A DNA stretch of 64,000 nucleotides from an uncultured Methanomicrobiales archaeon (lineage in GTDB: Archaea > Halobacteriota > Methanomicrobia > Methanomicrobiales > Methanospirillaceae), in NCBI GenBank assembly GCA_903832665.1, contig CAILCG010000022.1, positions 108,193 to 172,192 of the forward strand, read 5' to 3'. The notes below the pieces were generated by a model. It worked only from the letters and a program-made list of their open reading frames with translations. It searched no databases and had not been told where the DNA came from. The translations under genes were made by a program, and so were the position numbers. Of the stretch, positions 25,910-36,488 are shown in pieces. Each line of letters opens with the position of its first letter. The first letter of the stretch is position 1.

Positions 25910-28055
25910 ATGGCGAGAGAACGGGACAGTTTTCCGCGAATTCCGGAGCAGATCAACGGTATAGGAGAGCTGGCATACAATCTCTGGTGGAGCTGGCATC
26001 CCTCCGCACGGATGCTCTACAAGAACCTCAGCCGGGTTGCATGGAAAGAGAGCGTGCACAATCCCGTCAAGATGCTCCGGGATCTTCCTGAAGATGTCTA
26101 CACGAGCGCCCTGCAGGATGACCCGGAGTATATCAGCCGGTACTCTGCCATCATGAACCGGTTTCGGTCCGAGATGGATGATAACGAGAGCTGGTTCTCC
26201 CGGGAAGTTGACGGTGCAAGTCGCCAGCCGATCGCCTATTTTTCCGCAGAATACGGGCTGCACCGCTCACTGCCGTTCTATGCCGGAGGTCTCGGGTTTC
26301 TAGCCGGCGATTATCTCAAGGAGTGCAGCGATCTCGGCATCCCGCTGGTTGCTGTCGGTTTCATGTACCCCGAAGGGTACATCCTCCAGAGGATGCGGGA
26401 AGACGGGTGGCAGCAGAATGTCGATGATGTCCTGGACCGGGACAGCGCTCCCATCACCCGGGTGCTTGGCGCAGACGGGACTCAGCTGGTGATCGAAGTG
26501 CCCTTTATCCAGCCTTCGATTCACGTGGCGGTCTGGAAAGTGCAGGTAGGCCGGGTTCCTCTCTTCCTGATGGACACGGATATTGAGGAGAATGATCCCT
26601 GGAACCGGTCCATATCATCCCATCTCTATTCCGGGGACACGGAACAACGGCTCCGGCAGGAGATTGTGCTGGGCATCGGAGGGTCCGAAGTGCTCAACGC
26701 GCTCGGGATCCGGCACTCCATTGCCCATCTCAATGAAGGCCATGCCGCCTTTGTCCTGCTGGAGCGGATCCGGGAACGGGTTGCAGGAGGGATGAGTTTT
26801 CCCGAGGCATCGGAGTATGTCAGGAACACCACGGTCTTTACCACCCATACTCCTGTTCCGGCTGGCAATGAGATCTTCCCGTTTTCCCTGGTTGAAAAAT
26901 ATTTCAATAGCTATTATCCGCTTCTTGGCCTGGATCGCGACGCCTTTTTCCGGCTCGGCATTCACCCGGACGAGCCGGCAGCAGGGTTCAACATGACCGC
27001 CTTTGCGTTGAGATTATCCCGATACCACAATGCGGTCAGCCGGCGCCACGGGGAAGTGTCCCGCAGGATGTGGCAGGGTCTCTGGCCCGGCCTTCCCGAG
27101 AAGGATGTCCCTATCGGTCACATCACCAACGGGGTCCATATCCCCACCTGGATAGAACCCAAGATGGGAGCTCCTGCTGGACAAGTATCTCGGCAGTGAC
27201 TGGCTGCTGGATCATGATAACCCGGCCCGGTGGAAGGGGATCGATACCATCCCGGAGAAGGAACTCTGGCAGACGCATTACTGGCTGAAGGTAAAACTGC
27301 TCAACCGTATCGGGGAACAGGCCCGCCAGGCATGGGCGGACCGCAAGATAAGCCCGCCAATTGTCGTGGCTGAGGGAACCCTCCTGAACCCCCAGATCCT
27401 GACCATAGGGTTTTCGCGCCGCTTTGCCTCGTACAAGCGGGCAGATCTCATCTTCCATGATCCCGAACGGCTGAAAGCGATCGTGGGGAATCACCATAAC
27501 CCGGTCCATATCATCTTTGCGGGCAAGGCACACCCGGCCGATGATGCGGGAAAACGGATCCTGCAGCGCGTCTTCAATTATGCCAAGGATCCCGATATGG
27601 GCGGGAGGATCGCCTTTGTCGAAAACTATGACGAACAACTCGCCCAGTACCTTGTCCACGGGGTTGATACCTGGCTGAACAATCCCCTCCCTCCTATGGA
27701 AGCCTGCGGGACGAGCGGGATGAAGGCCTCGTTAAACGGTGTTCCCCAGATGAGCATTCCGGACGGGTGGTGGATCGAGGGGTTCACTGGCAGGAACGGG
27801 TGGACATTCGGGGAGGAGTACTGGAATGAGAATGGGGAGGACCGGGACAAGGCCGATGCCGACGCCCTGTACGATCTGCTGGAAACAAAGATCATCCCCC
27901 TCTACTACGATACTGATGATGACGGCATCCCTCTTGAATGGGTGAAGGTCATGAAGGAGGCCATGAAGAGCGTGGGGGCGGGCTTCTCCACCCGCAGGAT
28001 GGCAAAAGAATATGTCAGGAAATTCTACCGGGATGCGCTCGACCATGTTCATTGA
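25910..28055 (+). pseudogene. glgP: Alpha-glucan (glycogen) phosphorylase, frame disrupted
   Basis: Two frames join into one 714-residue protein. The N-terminal part has INGIGELAYNLWWSWHPSAR (DUF3417 region), AYFSAEYGLHRSLPFYAGGL and HLNEGHAAFVLLERIR; the C-terminal part has IGFSRRFASYKRADLIF, HPADDAGKRILQ and ACGTSGMKASLNG, whose lysine should hold pyridoxal phosphate. Removing one G from GGG at 27166-27168 reads WIEPKM straight into ELLLDKYLGSDWLLD. It releases glucose-1-phosphate from glycogen using phosphate. The stop touches the ATG at 28056, and the mutase follows in the same operon. It is the short DUF3417-type phosphorylase, not the long animal-type form. Confidence 0.85.
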
Positions 28056-28076
28056 ATGCGCAGGGATGGATGGGTA

Positions 28077-28865
28077 ATGCATCAGCTGGTTCTGTTGCGC
28101 CATGGTGAGAGTATCTGGAACCGGGAGAACCGGTTCACCGGGTGGACAGATGTGGACCTCTCCCCGCAGGGCATAGAGGAAGCCCACTGGGCTGCCCGGC
28201 TTCTTCGTGAGGCCGGGTTTTCTTTCGATGTCGCCTATACTTCAGTGCTCCGCCGGGCAATCCGCACCTTGTGGATCGTTCTTGACGATATGGACCTGAT
28301 GTACCTCCCGGTCCATCACTCGTGGCGGCTGAACGAGCGCTTCTATGGGGCATTGCAGGGAATGGAGAAACAGGAATTGACCCGGATATACGGAAAAGAG
28401 CAGGTCGCGTTATGGCGGCGGGGTTTTGCGATAAGGCCCCCGCCCGTTTCAACAACAGATCCACGGCACCCTGCCTTCGATCCCCGGTACGCTGATCTGA
28501 ACCGGGAAGTGCTGCCGGCTACCGAATCGCTGGAAGACACGCTGGCACGCGTGATGCCGTGCTGGAACGGGCAGATCGCCTCTGCCATCAGGGGGAATAA
28601 ACGGATCCTGGTGGTGGCTCATGGCAACAGTATCCGTGCCCTCATCAAGTACCTCGACACAATACCTGATAACGAGATCACCGGGCTCAACATCCCGACC
28701 GGGTTTCCCCTGGTCTACGAGCTCGACGACTCCCTGCATCCTGTCCGCCATTATTACCTGGGCGACCCGGAGGAGATCCGGCGTGCAACCGTATCGGTTG
28801 CAGGCCAGAACACCCCTCTGGTGCAGGACGATCCTCACATCGTCGCGAAAAAGGAATCACCATGA
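28077..28865 (+). CDS. gpmA: 2,3-bisphosphoglycerate-dependent phosphoglycerate mutase
   Basis: I take the start at ATG 28077 ([15 protein letters not shown]), matching the usual N-terminus; the ATG at 28056 adds seven residues and is also open. LLRHGES carries the phospho-accepting histidine, [14 protein letters not shown] and [12 protein letters not shown] are dPGM signatures, and [15 protein letters not shown] has the second catalytic histidine. It interconverts 3- and 2-phosphoglycerate. Most archaea use the cofactor-independent enzyme, so this copy looks bacterial in origin. It lies in one operon with glgP and the phosphohexomutase, whose ATG overlaps its stop. Confidence 0.9.
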   Translation: MHQLVLLRHGESIWNRENRFTGWTDVDLSPQGIEEAHWAARLLREAGFSFDVAYTSVLRRAIRTLWIVLDDMDLMYLPVHHSWRLNERFYGALQGMEKQELTRIYGKEQVALWRRGFAIRPPPVSTTDPRHPAFDPRYADLNREVLPATESLEDTLARVMPCWNGQIASAIRGNKRILVVAHGNSIRALIKYLDTIPDNEITGLNIPTGFPLVYELDDSLHPVRHYYLGDPEEIRRATVSVAGQNTPLVQDDPHIVAKKESP

Positions 28866-30232
28866 CCGGTATATTCAAGGCATACGATATCCGGGGCTCA
28901 TACCCGGATGAACTGGACGAAAAAACCGCGGAAAAGATCGGGGCAGCCTTTGCCCTTCTCATGAACTTCGGCACGATTGCGGTCGGCAGGGATCCCCGTC
29001 TCTCTTCGCCGGCCCTTGCTTCCTCTTTTATCCAGGGATGTCTTGCGGCAGGGGGTTCTGTTGCCGATTTCGGCTTGACTAGTTCTCCGCAGCTGTACTA
29101 TGCTATAATTGAAGGGAAATTCGCCGGGGGTGCCATGGTCACGGCGTCTCACCTTCCGTCGCCAAAGAACGGCATCAAGCTCTGCCGGGAACGTGCGATT
29201 CCCCTTTCCGGTGATGAGGGGCTCCCTGTGCTCGAGCGCATGGTAACAGAGATGCCGGATGGCAGGGTGCACGCCGGAAAACCTCACGCGGGTACATACA
29301 CGAACGGGGATTTGACCCGCTCCTATATCGATGCCGTTGCAGGTTTTGTCCACAATCCCGGCACGCTCACCGTTGCAGCCGATGCCGGGGATGGGATGGC
29401 GGGGCCGGAACTGAAAGAGCTCTTTGCAAAGTTCCCTTCCTTAACCCCTGTAACCCTGAACCTCAAACCTGACGGGACATTTCCCCACCATGGTGCCAAT
29501 CCATTCCTTCCGTCGGCAACAACCGAACTGGAGGAGAGTGTCCGGCAGAACCACGCGGACTTCGGGGTTGCATTCGACGGCGATGCGGACCGGTGCATCT
29601 TCATCGATGAACGGGGAGAACGGGTTCCCGCAGACCTCATCACGGCCCTGGTTGCAGAATATTACCTCACCAGGGAGCCGGGTGCAACGTTTCTGTACGA
29701 CCTGCGCTCGGGCCGGGCGGTGGCCGAGACAATAACCCGCCTCGGTGGTCGGGCGGTCCGGTGCCGGGTGGGCCACGCGTTCATCAAGGAACAGATGCGA
29801 CAGGAAAACGCTCTCTTTGCGGGCGAGCTCTCGGGCCACTATTACTTCCGGGATATGGGCTTCTGCGACAATGGTATCTTTGCCATGGTTCAGATGATCA
29901 ACCTCCTCTCGATCAAAGAACAGCCGCTCTCGCAGCTCATCCGCCCGCTCCTGAAATACTCCTCAACCGGTGAAGTGAATATCCGGGTGAGCCGGACTGA
30001 TCCCATCATGGCAGCCCTCAGTGCGGCGTATTCCGACGCGGTCATCGATCATCTCGACGGGCTGACGGTAGATTATCCCTCGTGGTGGTTCAACCTGAGA
30101 TCGTCCAATACCGAGCCGCTCATCCGTCTCAACCTTGAGGCCGACACCAGAATCGCTATGGACAAAAAGATGGTCGAGGTCCTGAAGATCATCAGGGATA
30201 CCGATCCAACAATGGAGATCGAGAGAGGATAA
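28862..30232 (+). CDS. Phosphomannomutase/phosphoglucomutase
   Basis: A 456-residue alpha-D-phosphohexomutase. [14 protein letters not shown] opens it, [16 protein letters not shown] holds the phosphoserine (Ser of TASH), [13 protein letters not shown] is the metal-binding loop, and [18 protein letters not shown] and [15 protein letters not shown] are the sugar- and phosphate-binding loops. In context it should convert glucose-1-phosphate from glycogen phosphorylase to glucose-6-phosphate; mannose-phosphate activity is equally possible by sequence. Its ATG overlaps the mutase stop by four bases. It converges on the leftward PGK, 24 bases away. Confidence 0.92.
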   Translation: MTGIFKAYDIRGSYPDELDEKTAEKIGAAFALLMNFGTIAVGRDPRLSSPALASSFIQGCLAAGGSVADFGLTSSPQLYYAIIEGKFAGGAMVTASHLPSPKNGIKLCRERAIPLSGDEGLPVLERMVTEMPDGRVHAGKPHAGTYTNGDLTRSYIDAVAGFVHNPGTLTVAADAGDGMAGPELKELFAKFPSLTPVTLNLKPDGTFPHHGANPFLPSATTELEESVRQNHADFGVAFDGDADRCIFIDERGERVPADLITALVAEYYLTREPGATFLYDLRSGRAVAETITRLGGRAVRCRVGHAFIKEQMRQENALFAGELSGHYYFRDMGFCDNGIFAMVQMINLLSIKEQPLSQLIRPLLKYSSTGEVNIRVSRTDPIMAALSAAYSDAVIDHLDGLTVDYPSWWFNLRSSNTEPLIRLNLEADTRIAMDKKMVEVLKIIRDTDPTMEIERG

Positions 30233-30255
30233 CCGGTCTGTTCCCTGATGGCGGA

Positions 30256-31443
30256 TTATTTCTTATCCGCCAGAACCGCAATCCCCTGGAGGGTCTTTCC
30301 GGAGAGAAACCGGAGAGAGGTGCCTCCCCCGGTGGAGATATGGGTCATCCGGCCTGCCAGTCCGAGTTGCGTCACTGCCTCTGCCGTGGATCCATCGCCG
30401 ATCACGGTCGTGGCATGGAGGTCTGCGAGCACGGTAGCAATGGCAGTTGTTCCCAGGGAAAACTGCGGGATCTCAAAGACCCCCATCGGCCCGTTCCACA
30501 TAATGGTCCGGCATCTCCGGAGTTCACCGGTGAACGTGGTAATTGTCCGGGGTCCGATATCCGCGATCCGGCAATCCCCGGGGATCTCCCGGGAACTCAC
30601 ACCCCGGGCCGGGGATTCGGGTTCCATCTTTTCGGTAACAACCACATCTTCCGGAAGAAGGACCCTGACACCACGGGCTTCTGCGTTTTGCAGGATCCTC
30701 CCGATCAGCTCCATCATGTCAGGTTCCACCAGAGATATACCAACATCAAACCTCCTGGCCTTCAAGAAAGTCGCAACCATTCCTCCCCCGATAAGGACAA
30801 CATCTAACTTGGGGAGGATATTTTCCAGGATCCCGATCTTTTCGCCGACTTTTGCTCCCCCCATGATGGCAGCAAAGGGCCGGTCAGGATCCTCCAAAAG
30901 CCGGCTCAGCTGCCCGATCTCTCTCTCCATGAGGAGACCGGCAACGCAGGGGAGATAGTCTGCGAGCCCGACAACAGAGGCGTGAGCCCGGTGGCTTGCC
31001 CCAAACGCATCATTGACCACAAGATCTGCCAGCAGGGAAAGTTCGCGGGCAAACCCGGGATCATTTGACTCTTCCCCGGGGTAGAATATCAGGTTTTCGA
31101 GCAGGATCACTTCCCCGTCCTGCATTAAGGACACAATCCTCATCACTTCGGGACCGATCGCTTCCCTCAGGGGCTCGACTGGCCTTTGTAAGAGTTCCGA
31201 GATGCGCCGGGCAACCGGTTCCAGCCGCAGGTGCTCATCAAATCTCCCGTGCGGCCGTCCGAGATGTGAGCAGAGAATGATCCGGGCCTTGTGATCGATA
31301 AGGTACCTGATCGTGGGAAGACATGCCCGGATCCGGGTATCATCTTCGATCCCTCCATTACGGTCCTGGGGCACATTGAAATCAGCCCTTACCAGCACCC
31401 GTTTTCCACCCACTTCTACATCTTCCACCGTCATCTTCTGCAT
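30256..31443 (-). CDS. pgk: Phosphoglycerate kinase, bacterial type (second copy)
   Basis: A 395-residue PGK clearly different from the copy at 9576. It opens KRVLVRADFNVPQDRNGGIEDDTR, has CSHLGRPHG and MGGAKVGEKIGILENILPK, and ends MWNGPMGVFE, GDGSTAEAVTQLG and STGGGTSLRFLSGK, a pattern much closer to bacterial enzymes. It is the last gene of the leftward operon with GH57, glycosyltransferase and PGI. Together with the mutase across the convergent junction it covers 2-phosphoglycerate to 1,3-bisphosphoglycerate. It was probably acquired by transfer; tree building would be needed to name the donor. Confidence 0.93.
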   Translation of the reverse strand: MQKMTVEDVEVGGKRVLVRADFNVPQDRNGGIEDDTRIRACLPTIRYLIDHKARIILCSHLGRPHGRFDEHLRLEPVARRISELLQRPVEPLREAIGPEVMRIVSLMQDGEVILLENLIFYPGEESNDPGFARELSLLADLVVNDAFGASHRAHASVVGLADYLPCVAGLLMEREIGQLSRLLEDPDRPFAAIMGGAKVGEKIGILENILPKLDVVLIGGGMVATFLKARRFDVGISLVEPDMMELIGRILQNAEARGVRVLLPEDVVVTEKMEPESPARGVSSREIPGDCRIADIGPRTITTFTGELRRCRTIMWNGPMGVFEIPQFSLGTTAIATVLADLHATTVIGDGSTAEAVTQLGLAGRMTHISTGGGTSLRFLSGKTLQGIAVLADKK

Positions 31444-31529
31444 GGTCTTCTCCTGTTCCCTAAACGGGCAAATGCACCTGGTTCCGCTCCCGCCTGCTTT
31501 TATCCCGGGCGAACGTTCACGCTGGAGGA

Positions 31530-32282
31530 CTATGAAAAAAGATGCGGGTAGTCCTCAGGATGATTGAGGAACCCCAGGACCGGTGCCCTCTGTTCGACAA
31601 GGGTATAGAGAGGGGCGGGAATCATCTCTTTCACCGCGGTCATGCGATCTGCGCTGGTGAATGTCAACGCCGGGTTTTGCGGGTAGAGCGGATTTTTCTT
31701 ACAGGTCCGGTTCGTCATCTCGTAAAAGATTGCTCCTCGAAGATTCTCATATTCCTGGTACTCGCTCTGGAAGACGGACGAGACAAGATTGGCCATCTGG
31801 AGCACAGACGTCTTCGATGGATTGATAGTAATGTGCCCGTACCCCGGGGGCACAACAACAACATCCCCGGCAGTGGCTGTTACCATCACGACACCGCTGC
31901 AGTCCCGCTTCTGGAGCAGGTAATGGGCCTCTCCCTCGAGCACTTCATAGATCTCCGGGTATCCCGTACCCGCGGGATTCTTCGGGTGATAATGCCCCTT
32001 GGTCTTGATGAATTCCCCGGAAAGATTCCGCGGGGGAATGACCGTAATATCGTAGCGAATCTTCTGCGCCTGGAGCCACTGGCGATCCGCATCAGACCGG
32101 GTGATATCCCGGTACATGTAATACGCAGGGCCGGTAACGAAACAGTCCGGATCTGCAAGCACACCCGCGATCTCCCTCATATCTCGTACCGAGCAGTCTG
32201 AAAGGGGGCCTTTCCAGCTGACGGGTACCGAATACTCTTCTTTGCCGCGGTACGAGAGGGTTAGCGTCATTGTTTCCTGCAT
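31530..32282 (-). CDS. Glucose-6-phosphate isomerase, archaeal cupin type (first copy)
   Basis: The start is taken at ATG 32282 (MQETMTLTL), which has GAGGT upstream; a start at 32312 would overlap the glycosyltransferase more. The cupin core reads KTKGHYHPKNPAGTGYPEIY, with metal ligands in HYH and the downstream Glu and His (VVPPGYGHITINP). The 250-residue length includes an N-terminal extension of about 25 residues relative to the copy at 44807. It interconverts fructose-6-phosphate and glucose-6-phosphate. The two copies share much of their central sequence. It is the third gene of the leftward glycogen operon. Confidence 0.9.
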   Translation of the reverse strand: MQETMTLTLSYRGKEEYSVPVSWKGPLSDCSVRDMREIAGVLADPDCFVTGPAYYMYRDITRSDADRQWLQAQKIRYDITVIPPRNLSGEFIKTKGHYHPKNPAGTGYPEIYEVLEGEAHYLLQKRDCSGVVMVTATAGDVVVVPPGYGHITINPSKTSVLQMANLVSSVFQSEYQEYENLRGAIFYEMTNRTCKKNPLYPQNPALTFTSADRMTAVKEMIPAPLYTLVEQRAPVLGFLNHPEDYPHLFS

Positions 32283-32292
32283 CACAACTACC

Positions 32293-33432
32293 TCACGAAC
32301 CAACCCGGGCATATGTACTATTCATCCTCTCGGCAATCGGATCCCAGAGGAACACCCGGTCAACCTTCGATCGTCCACGTATTCCCTGCACCTCGGCGTT
32401 TCTTGGATCGTCTATCATGGTGCTGATCCCCCATGCGAGGGATTCGGCATCAGGCTGCGTCTTGATACCGTTGACAAACGAGTCGATATTTTCCGAAAGT
32501 CCGCCGACATCACAGGCAACGACCGGCTTCTCCGCACTCCATGCTTCCAGCAGCACCAGCCCGAAGGGCTCATTCCTGCTGGGAATCACCACGAGGTCGC
32601 ATGCGTTCAGGAGACGAATATACTCAGAATCCGGGATATAGCCAACAAAATTCACCGGCAGGTCACGGGCCCTGTCCTGGAGGAACTGCTTCATCCCTCC
32701 CTCACCCGCAACGATCACTTTTGCATCCCAGCGATTCTGGCAGACTTTCCGTATCGCGTCAATGAACAGGTCAGGTCCTTTCTGGTAGACCAGCCTGCCA
32801 ATGAAGAGTATCAGGGGCGCAAACGGGTGGATCCCGTACGACCGTTTCACCTCTCCGGCATCGAGGTAGGCGCGGTACTGGCTCGGCACAATGCCATTGG
32901 GAACCACATCGCACTTCCAGTCGGGCACGTTGTAGAGCTGCATGACCTCTTTTTTCATGACCGTAGAAACGGTTGTCACTCGCTTTGCCACAAGTCCGCC
33001 GTACCATTCCTTGCCGGAGATCTCCTGGTATTCCCACCAGTTGCCATACTGGTTGCCGTTTCGGCCGTATTCGGTTGAATGGAACGTAAGAATCGTATCC
33101 CGGTCCTGTAATCGGTGGAGCGCCGGGATTGGATGCCAGTCGTGGAAGTGGAGGATGTCAAATTTTCCCTGTCGGTCGTTCTGGTGGAACTGGTTCACCA
33201 TCGCATTGCTCATGTCTTCACAATACTGGACCGTGTTGCTCCCCTGGGGATTACAGTAATGGTACGTGACACCGTTAATCTCCTGATCCTGCATCTTCCC
33301 CCGGGTATAGTAATGCACCTCGTGCTGTTTTGCAAGAGTCTCTGCAAGATTGGTTGCGGCACTGGCAAGTCCTCCGACCCGTTCTGCGTACATCGATTCC
33401 CAGCAAAAGAATGCTAGTTTAAGTGACTCCAT
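32293..33432 (-). CDS. GT4-family glycosyltransferase, probable glycogen synthase
   Basis: A 379-residue GT-B enzyme. It opens LAFFCWESMYAERVGGLASA with the glycine loop, has FDILHFHDWHPIPAL (as in glycogen synthases), PNGIVPSQY, LFIGRLVYQKGPDLFIDA, and the donor motif SRNEPFGLVLLEAW followed by VACDVGG. It is shorter than bacterial GlgA but similar to archaeal glycogen synthases. The expected donor is UDP- or ADP-glucose. Its first 19 bases overlap the end of the GH57 gene, and PGI follows. A sucrose- or trehalose-type transferase is the main alternative. Confidence 0.8.
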   Translation of the reverse strand: MESLKLAFFCWESMYAERVGGLASAATNLAETLAKQHEVHYYTRGKMQDQEINGVTYHYCNPQGSNTVQYCEDMSNAMVNQFHQNDRQGKFDILHFHDWHPIPALHRLQDRDTILTFHSTEYGRNGNQYGNWWEYQEISGKEWYGGLVAKRVTTVSTVMKKEVMQLYNVPDWKCDVVPNGIVPSQYRAYLDAGEVKRSYGIHPFAPLILFIGRLVYQKGPDLFIDAIRKVCQNRWDAKVIVAGEGGMKQFLQDRARDLPVNFVGYIPDSEYIRLLNACDLVVIPSRNEPFGLVLLEAWSAEKPVVACDVGGLSENIDSFVNGIKTQPDAESLAWGISTMIDDPRNAEVQGIRGRSKVDRVFLWDPIAERMNSTYARVGS

Positions 33433-34868
33433 AATACCTCCCTTCGTTCATTGATCAGGCTCAACAATTCCTGACGGTCTGCGCCGGTTTTTACGCTCTC
33501 AGCAAGTTTCTTATCGTCAAGCGTATGTTCGATCCATTTCACAATATCGCCCCGTTCCTGGTGGTATGCGATCGAATCGGATGGCACCACCCGGAGCAGG
33601 TCGCAGAACTGGTCTAGGCTGTACGCTGAATATCCCACGTAACCTCCGGGCGAAGAAAAGTTAAACGCCTCCTCCGGAGTCAGTGTCCGCAACGTCTTTG
33701 TGGAACTTCGGTTCTTCAGCACCCGGATATTACGTTTCTCGAAATCGGCCAAGATCGCCATATAGGTCCTGAACGCGTCATTGGCCTCATGGTGGCTGAA
33801 GTAGTTGTGCACCTCGCCACATGTCCCGTACTTGGAGGCCATGTAATAGAAGTGATCGCTCGTCGTGAGGTACCGCCACGTATCTTTGTCTTTGGCAAAG
33901 TGTTTGGCCTTCTGGACAGCCGAGTAGGCAGTATGCTGGCGCTCGTTTCCCATCCATGCTGATGCATCCTTCTCGATGTCAGCCCATGAGATGGTATTCC
34001 CAACATCGATCGTGCCGACCGGCGCATGATCCTGCAGGGCCGCAGAAGGGAGGACGGTCTTAACCCCCCGCCTCTCCAGTTCTTCCGGCAGGTACGAGAG
34101 GAAGTTGAAGATCCCCGTCTCTTTCCAGAAATGCTCCCCAAAGGTCTCGTAGTCGAGGAAGAGGGTGATGAGATCCCCGGAGGAACCGGCGAGCCAGCCT
34201 GCATAGGTGTCAGCGGTCAGAGGGTACTTGTCCCAGCCGGTGTTCGCAAACCGGAAGGCAATATCATCGGAGAGCTGGAAGTCCCGCAGGAGTACGGGCA
34301 TATCGCTGCAGGTATAGATATGGTGAGGGCTGCGCCATCCGAGTATATGGTTCACACCCTCGGTAAAGATCCCCGCGTACCCCATCTGCTTTACCTGGGT
34401 TGCGATCTGGTTGTTAAAGGTGAATTCGGTATTTTCAAAGACATTGGGACGGATCTTAAAAAGGTCATACATCAGGTCCGAATGCAATCCAGCCTGTTCA
34501 TGGAATTCAGCCTTGTCGCCAAAACAGCCGGCGATACTGTGGTAATACGTCTGTCCGAGCAATTCGCTGTTCCGGTGACGCGCCACCTGATCAAAAAGGG
34601 CCAGCATGTCCGGTTGCCACTTCTCGAGCTGTTCGATTAAGGTCCCGGAGAATGAGAATGCACAATGGAACCCATCGTCGAGTTTCTCGAGAATGGTCCG
34701 GGTGGCAGGGAGGTAACATTTCTCAGATACCCTTCCCAGCACTTCCTTATTCAATTCATCAAAATAGAGATCCGGCAGATCCTTTTTCTTTTTTTTTGGA
34801 TCCGGTGCAAAGTGCCGGTTCAGCCGGAATGGCTGATGAACTTCAAATCCGATACAGACATCTGGCAT
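33414..34868 (-). CDS. Glycoside hydrolase family 57 alpha-amylase-like enzyme
   Basis: ATG 34868 (MPDVCIGFEVHQPFRLNRHF) is chosen because GAGG lies ten bases upstream; a TTG at 34883 is the alternative. The 484-residue protein shows GH57 landmarks: FEVHQPFRL at the start, GQTYYHSIAGCF, GIFTEGV with the likely nucleophile Glu, and FLDYETFGEHFWKETG with the acid/base Asp. Alpha-amylase or 4-alpha-glucanotransferase/branching activity on glycogen is expected. It is the first gene of the leftward operon, upstream of the glycogen synthase. Confidence 0.88.
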   Translation of the reverse strand: MPDVCIGFEVHQPFRLNRHFAPDPKKKKKDLPDLYFDELNKEVLGRVSEKCYLPATRTILEKLDDGFHCAFSFSGTLIEQLEKWQPDMLALFDQVARHRNSELLGQTYYHSIAGCFGDKAEFHEQAGLHSDLMYDLFKIRPNVFENTEFTFNNQIATQVKQMGYAGIFTEGVNHILGWRSPHHIYTCSDMPVLLRDFQLSDDIAFRFANTGWDKYPLTADTYAGWLAGSSGDLITLFLDYETFGEHFWKETGIFNFLSYLPEELERRGVKTVLPSAALQDHAPVGTIDVGNTISWADIEKDASAWMGNERQHTAYSAVQKAKHFAKDKDTWRYLTTSDHFYYMASKYGTCGEVHNYFSHHEANDAFRTYMAILADFEKRNIRVLKNRSSTKTLRTLTPEEAFNFSSPGGYVGYSAYSLDQFCDLLRVVPSDSIAYHQERGDIVKWIEHTLDDKKLAESVKTGADRQELLSLINERREVLWSHLN

Positions 34869-34883
34869 CGATCGATTCCTCAA

Positions 34884-35503
34884 ATCTTTTTTTTATGTTC
34901 AGTAAACCCGGGCATGAAGGCGAATGTGGGTCCGGGCAATCACTCGGATCAACCGTTCACGTGCATTCCCGCATGGTAAACAATCATCCGGGGCGATTCC
35001 CTGCTGTTCCGGGTACCCATGCTTGCAACCCTTTGGGGAAACTGGACCAGTACGTACGGCAGGGATAATAATCCCCGTGATACCTGGAACTGACTGACCG
35101 AATATATTCTTATATCCCTTTTTTCACGAGACAAACCAAGGCCTCGTGAATCTCCTTAAATTATAGGGCAGGAACCTGTCCTTGCGGACGAAATTAGCGC
35201 AACTTATGATAAGGTACGTCCTGAAACTCAGATTTCGAAACAAATCCTGAAACAATTGAGATAAAAAGAGGTACTGGTCGGGAAATTTCAACACGAAACA
35301 CCCGGATTTGTTCCCGCGCTTCGTTTGGTAAGCAGATCGGAGTATCCGATAGCGGATTTCCGTTTTTATCGAGAGCTTAGAAATTCAAAAGGCAAAGAAA
35401 CCCGGGACAAAAAAACATTTCCGACCGTCTCTCTCCGGTACCGGAAATATCCTTGAGAGGAAATGAGCAGGGAAATCCTTCCCTTTTTATCCACTCCTCT
35501 CTC
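34884..35503. other. Intergenic region without a supported gene
   Basis: I see no coding frame with family character in these 620 bases. It should hold the leftward promoter of the GH57 operon; AT-rich tatattcttatat lies around 35103-35116. An inverted repeat TTCACGAG/CTCGTGAA (35123-35130 and 35143-35150) could be a hairpin or operator. The rest is unremarkable. Confidence 0.4.
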
Positions 35504-36316
35504 TTAACGGTCGAGCCGCCCGCAGACGATTGTCGTATCCTTCTCGCCGGCCGGGCTCGTCCCGCCATCCCAATAGAGGCCGGCGGGGTTGCCTTCCGCA
35601 TCCACCATCATGCCAAGGATCCCGGATCCCAGCCCTAGCGGAAAAGCCGACCCCATCCGCGAATCGTCGTTGTGAGCCTTGGACGAGTCAAAGATCCGGA
35701 CCAGTACCTCATCGTTCCTCTTCGGGTTTATCCTAGGTTCCCCTGCGATGATCCACATGTGGGCCGGTATCAAGCGTACTGGGCGTCAGCCAAAGGCATA
35801 CATCCCCTGGCTTCAGTTCAACAGGATGAGCAACCTTTGTCCACCCGGCAGCATCAGGTGTAATGGTATCGAGTTTGCCAAAGTAACTGGCGTAGGATTC
35901 GATAGAGGGATTCACTCCCTTCCCGATCGCTTTGTAGCCTGGTGCGTCAGCGTTCATCAGCACATGGTCCACAAAGCCAAGACAGTCGAAACGGTAGATC
36001 CCGGCGGCATCATCAACGGTATAGGGAGGGTGTACATATTCCGTGGATTTCATGTTCGAGAACATGCGGTACGCCTCCCGCCAGATCGCGTTGTCGGATT
36101 TCACTGTCGCCAGCTGTGCCGTAATACTCAGGGTGGATGGTACGGTGGTGGGTAGAATCCCAGTACCAGCAGGAACCGCCTTTTCAGATATGCCAGAGTG
36201 ATTTTTCACCGGCATTTCCCCACCCGGCTGTTGCGGGGAGGATGCGCATCCGGCACCTGCGATGAAAAAAAAAATACTCCGACGAGCAGGCAGGCCACAG
36301 GAAACCGGAAGTTCAT
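35504..36316 (-). pseudogene. NlpC/P60-like lipoprotein peptidase, frame disrupted twice
   Basis: ATG 36316 starts MNFRFPVACLLVGVFF, a signal peptide that continues in the next frame as FIAGAGCASSPQQ with a lipobox (AGAGC); the A10 run at 36265-36274 needs one more base. The middle has FDCLGFVDHVL, resembling the catalytic Cys of NlpC/P60 or CHAP amidases, and KPGDVCLWLTPS. Dropping one base at 35761-35768 continues into PAHMWIIAGEP, which supplies the expected His. The corrected protein has about 270 residues. It would be exported and membrane-anchored. The substrate is unclear, as this lineage lacks murein. Confidence 0.65.
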
Positions 36317-36488
36317 AGTACAACTCCGTAGCGCTTCCCATTTAATAATGCGGGGAAAGGATTGCCCCCGTATCGGTCTCCCCGGAAAACATTTTTCATA
36401 TTCCGGGAATTGCCGAAATATATAACAACAATTCTTTCAATCATAGTTCCCGAAGGACTAAAATGCCACGGAAACGGGAGGCGATTGT

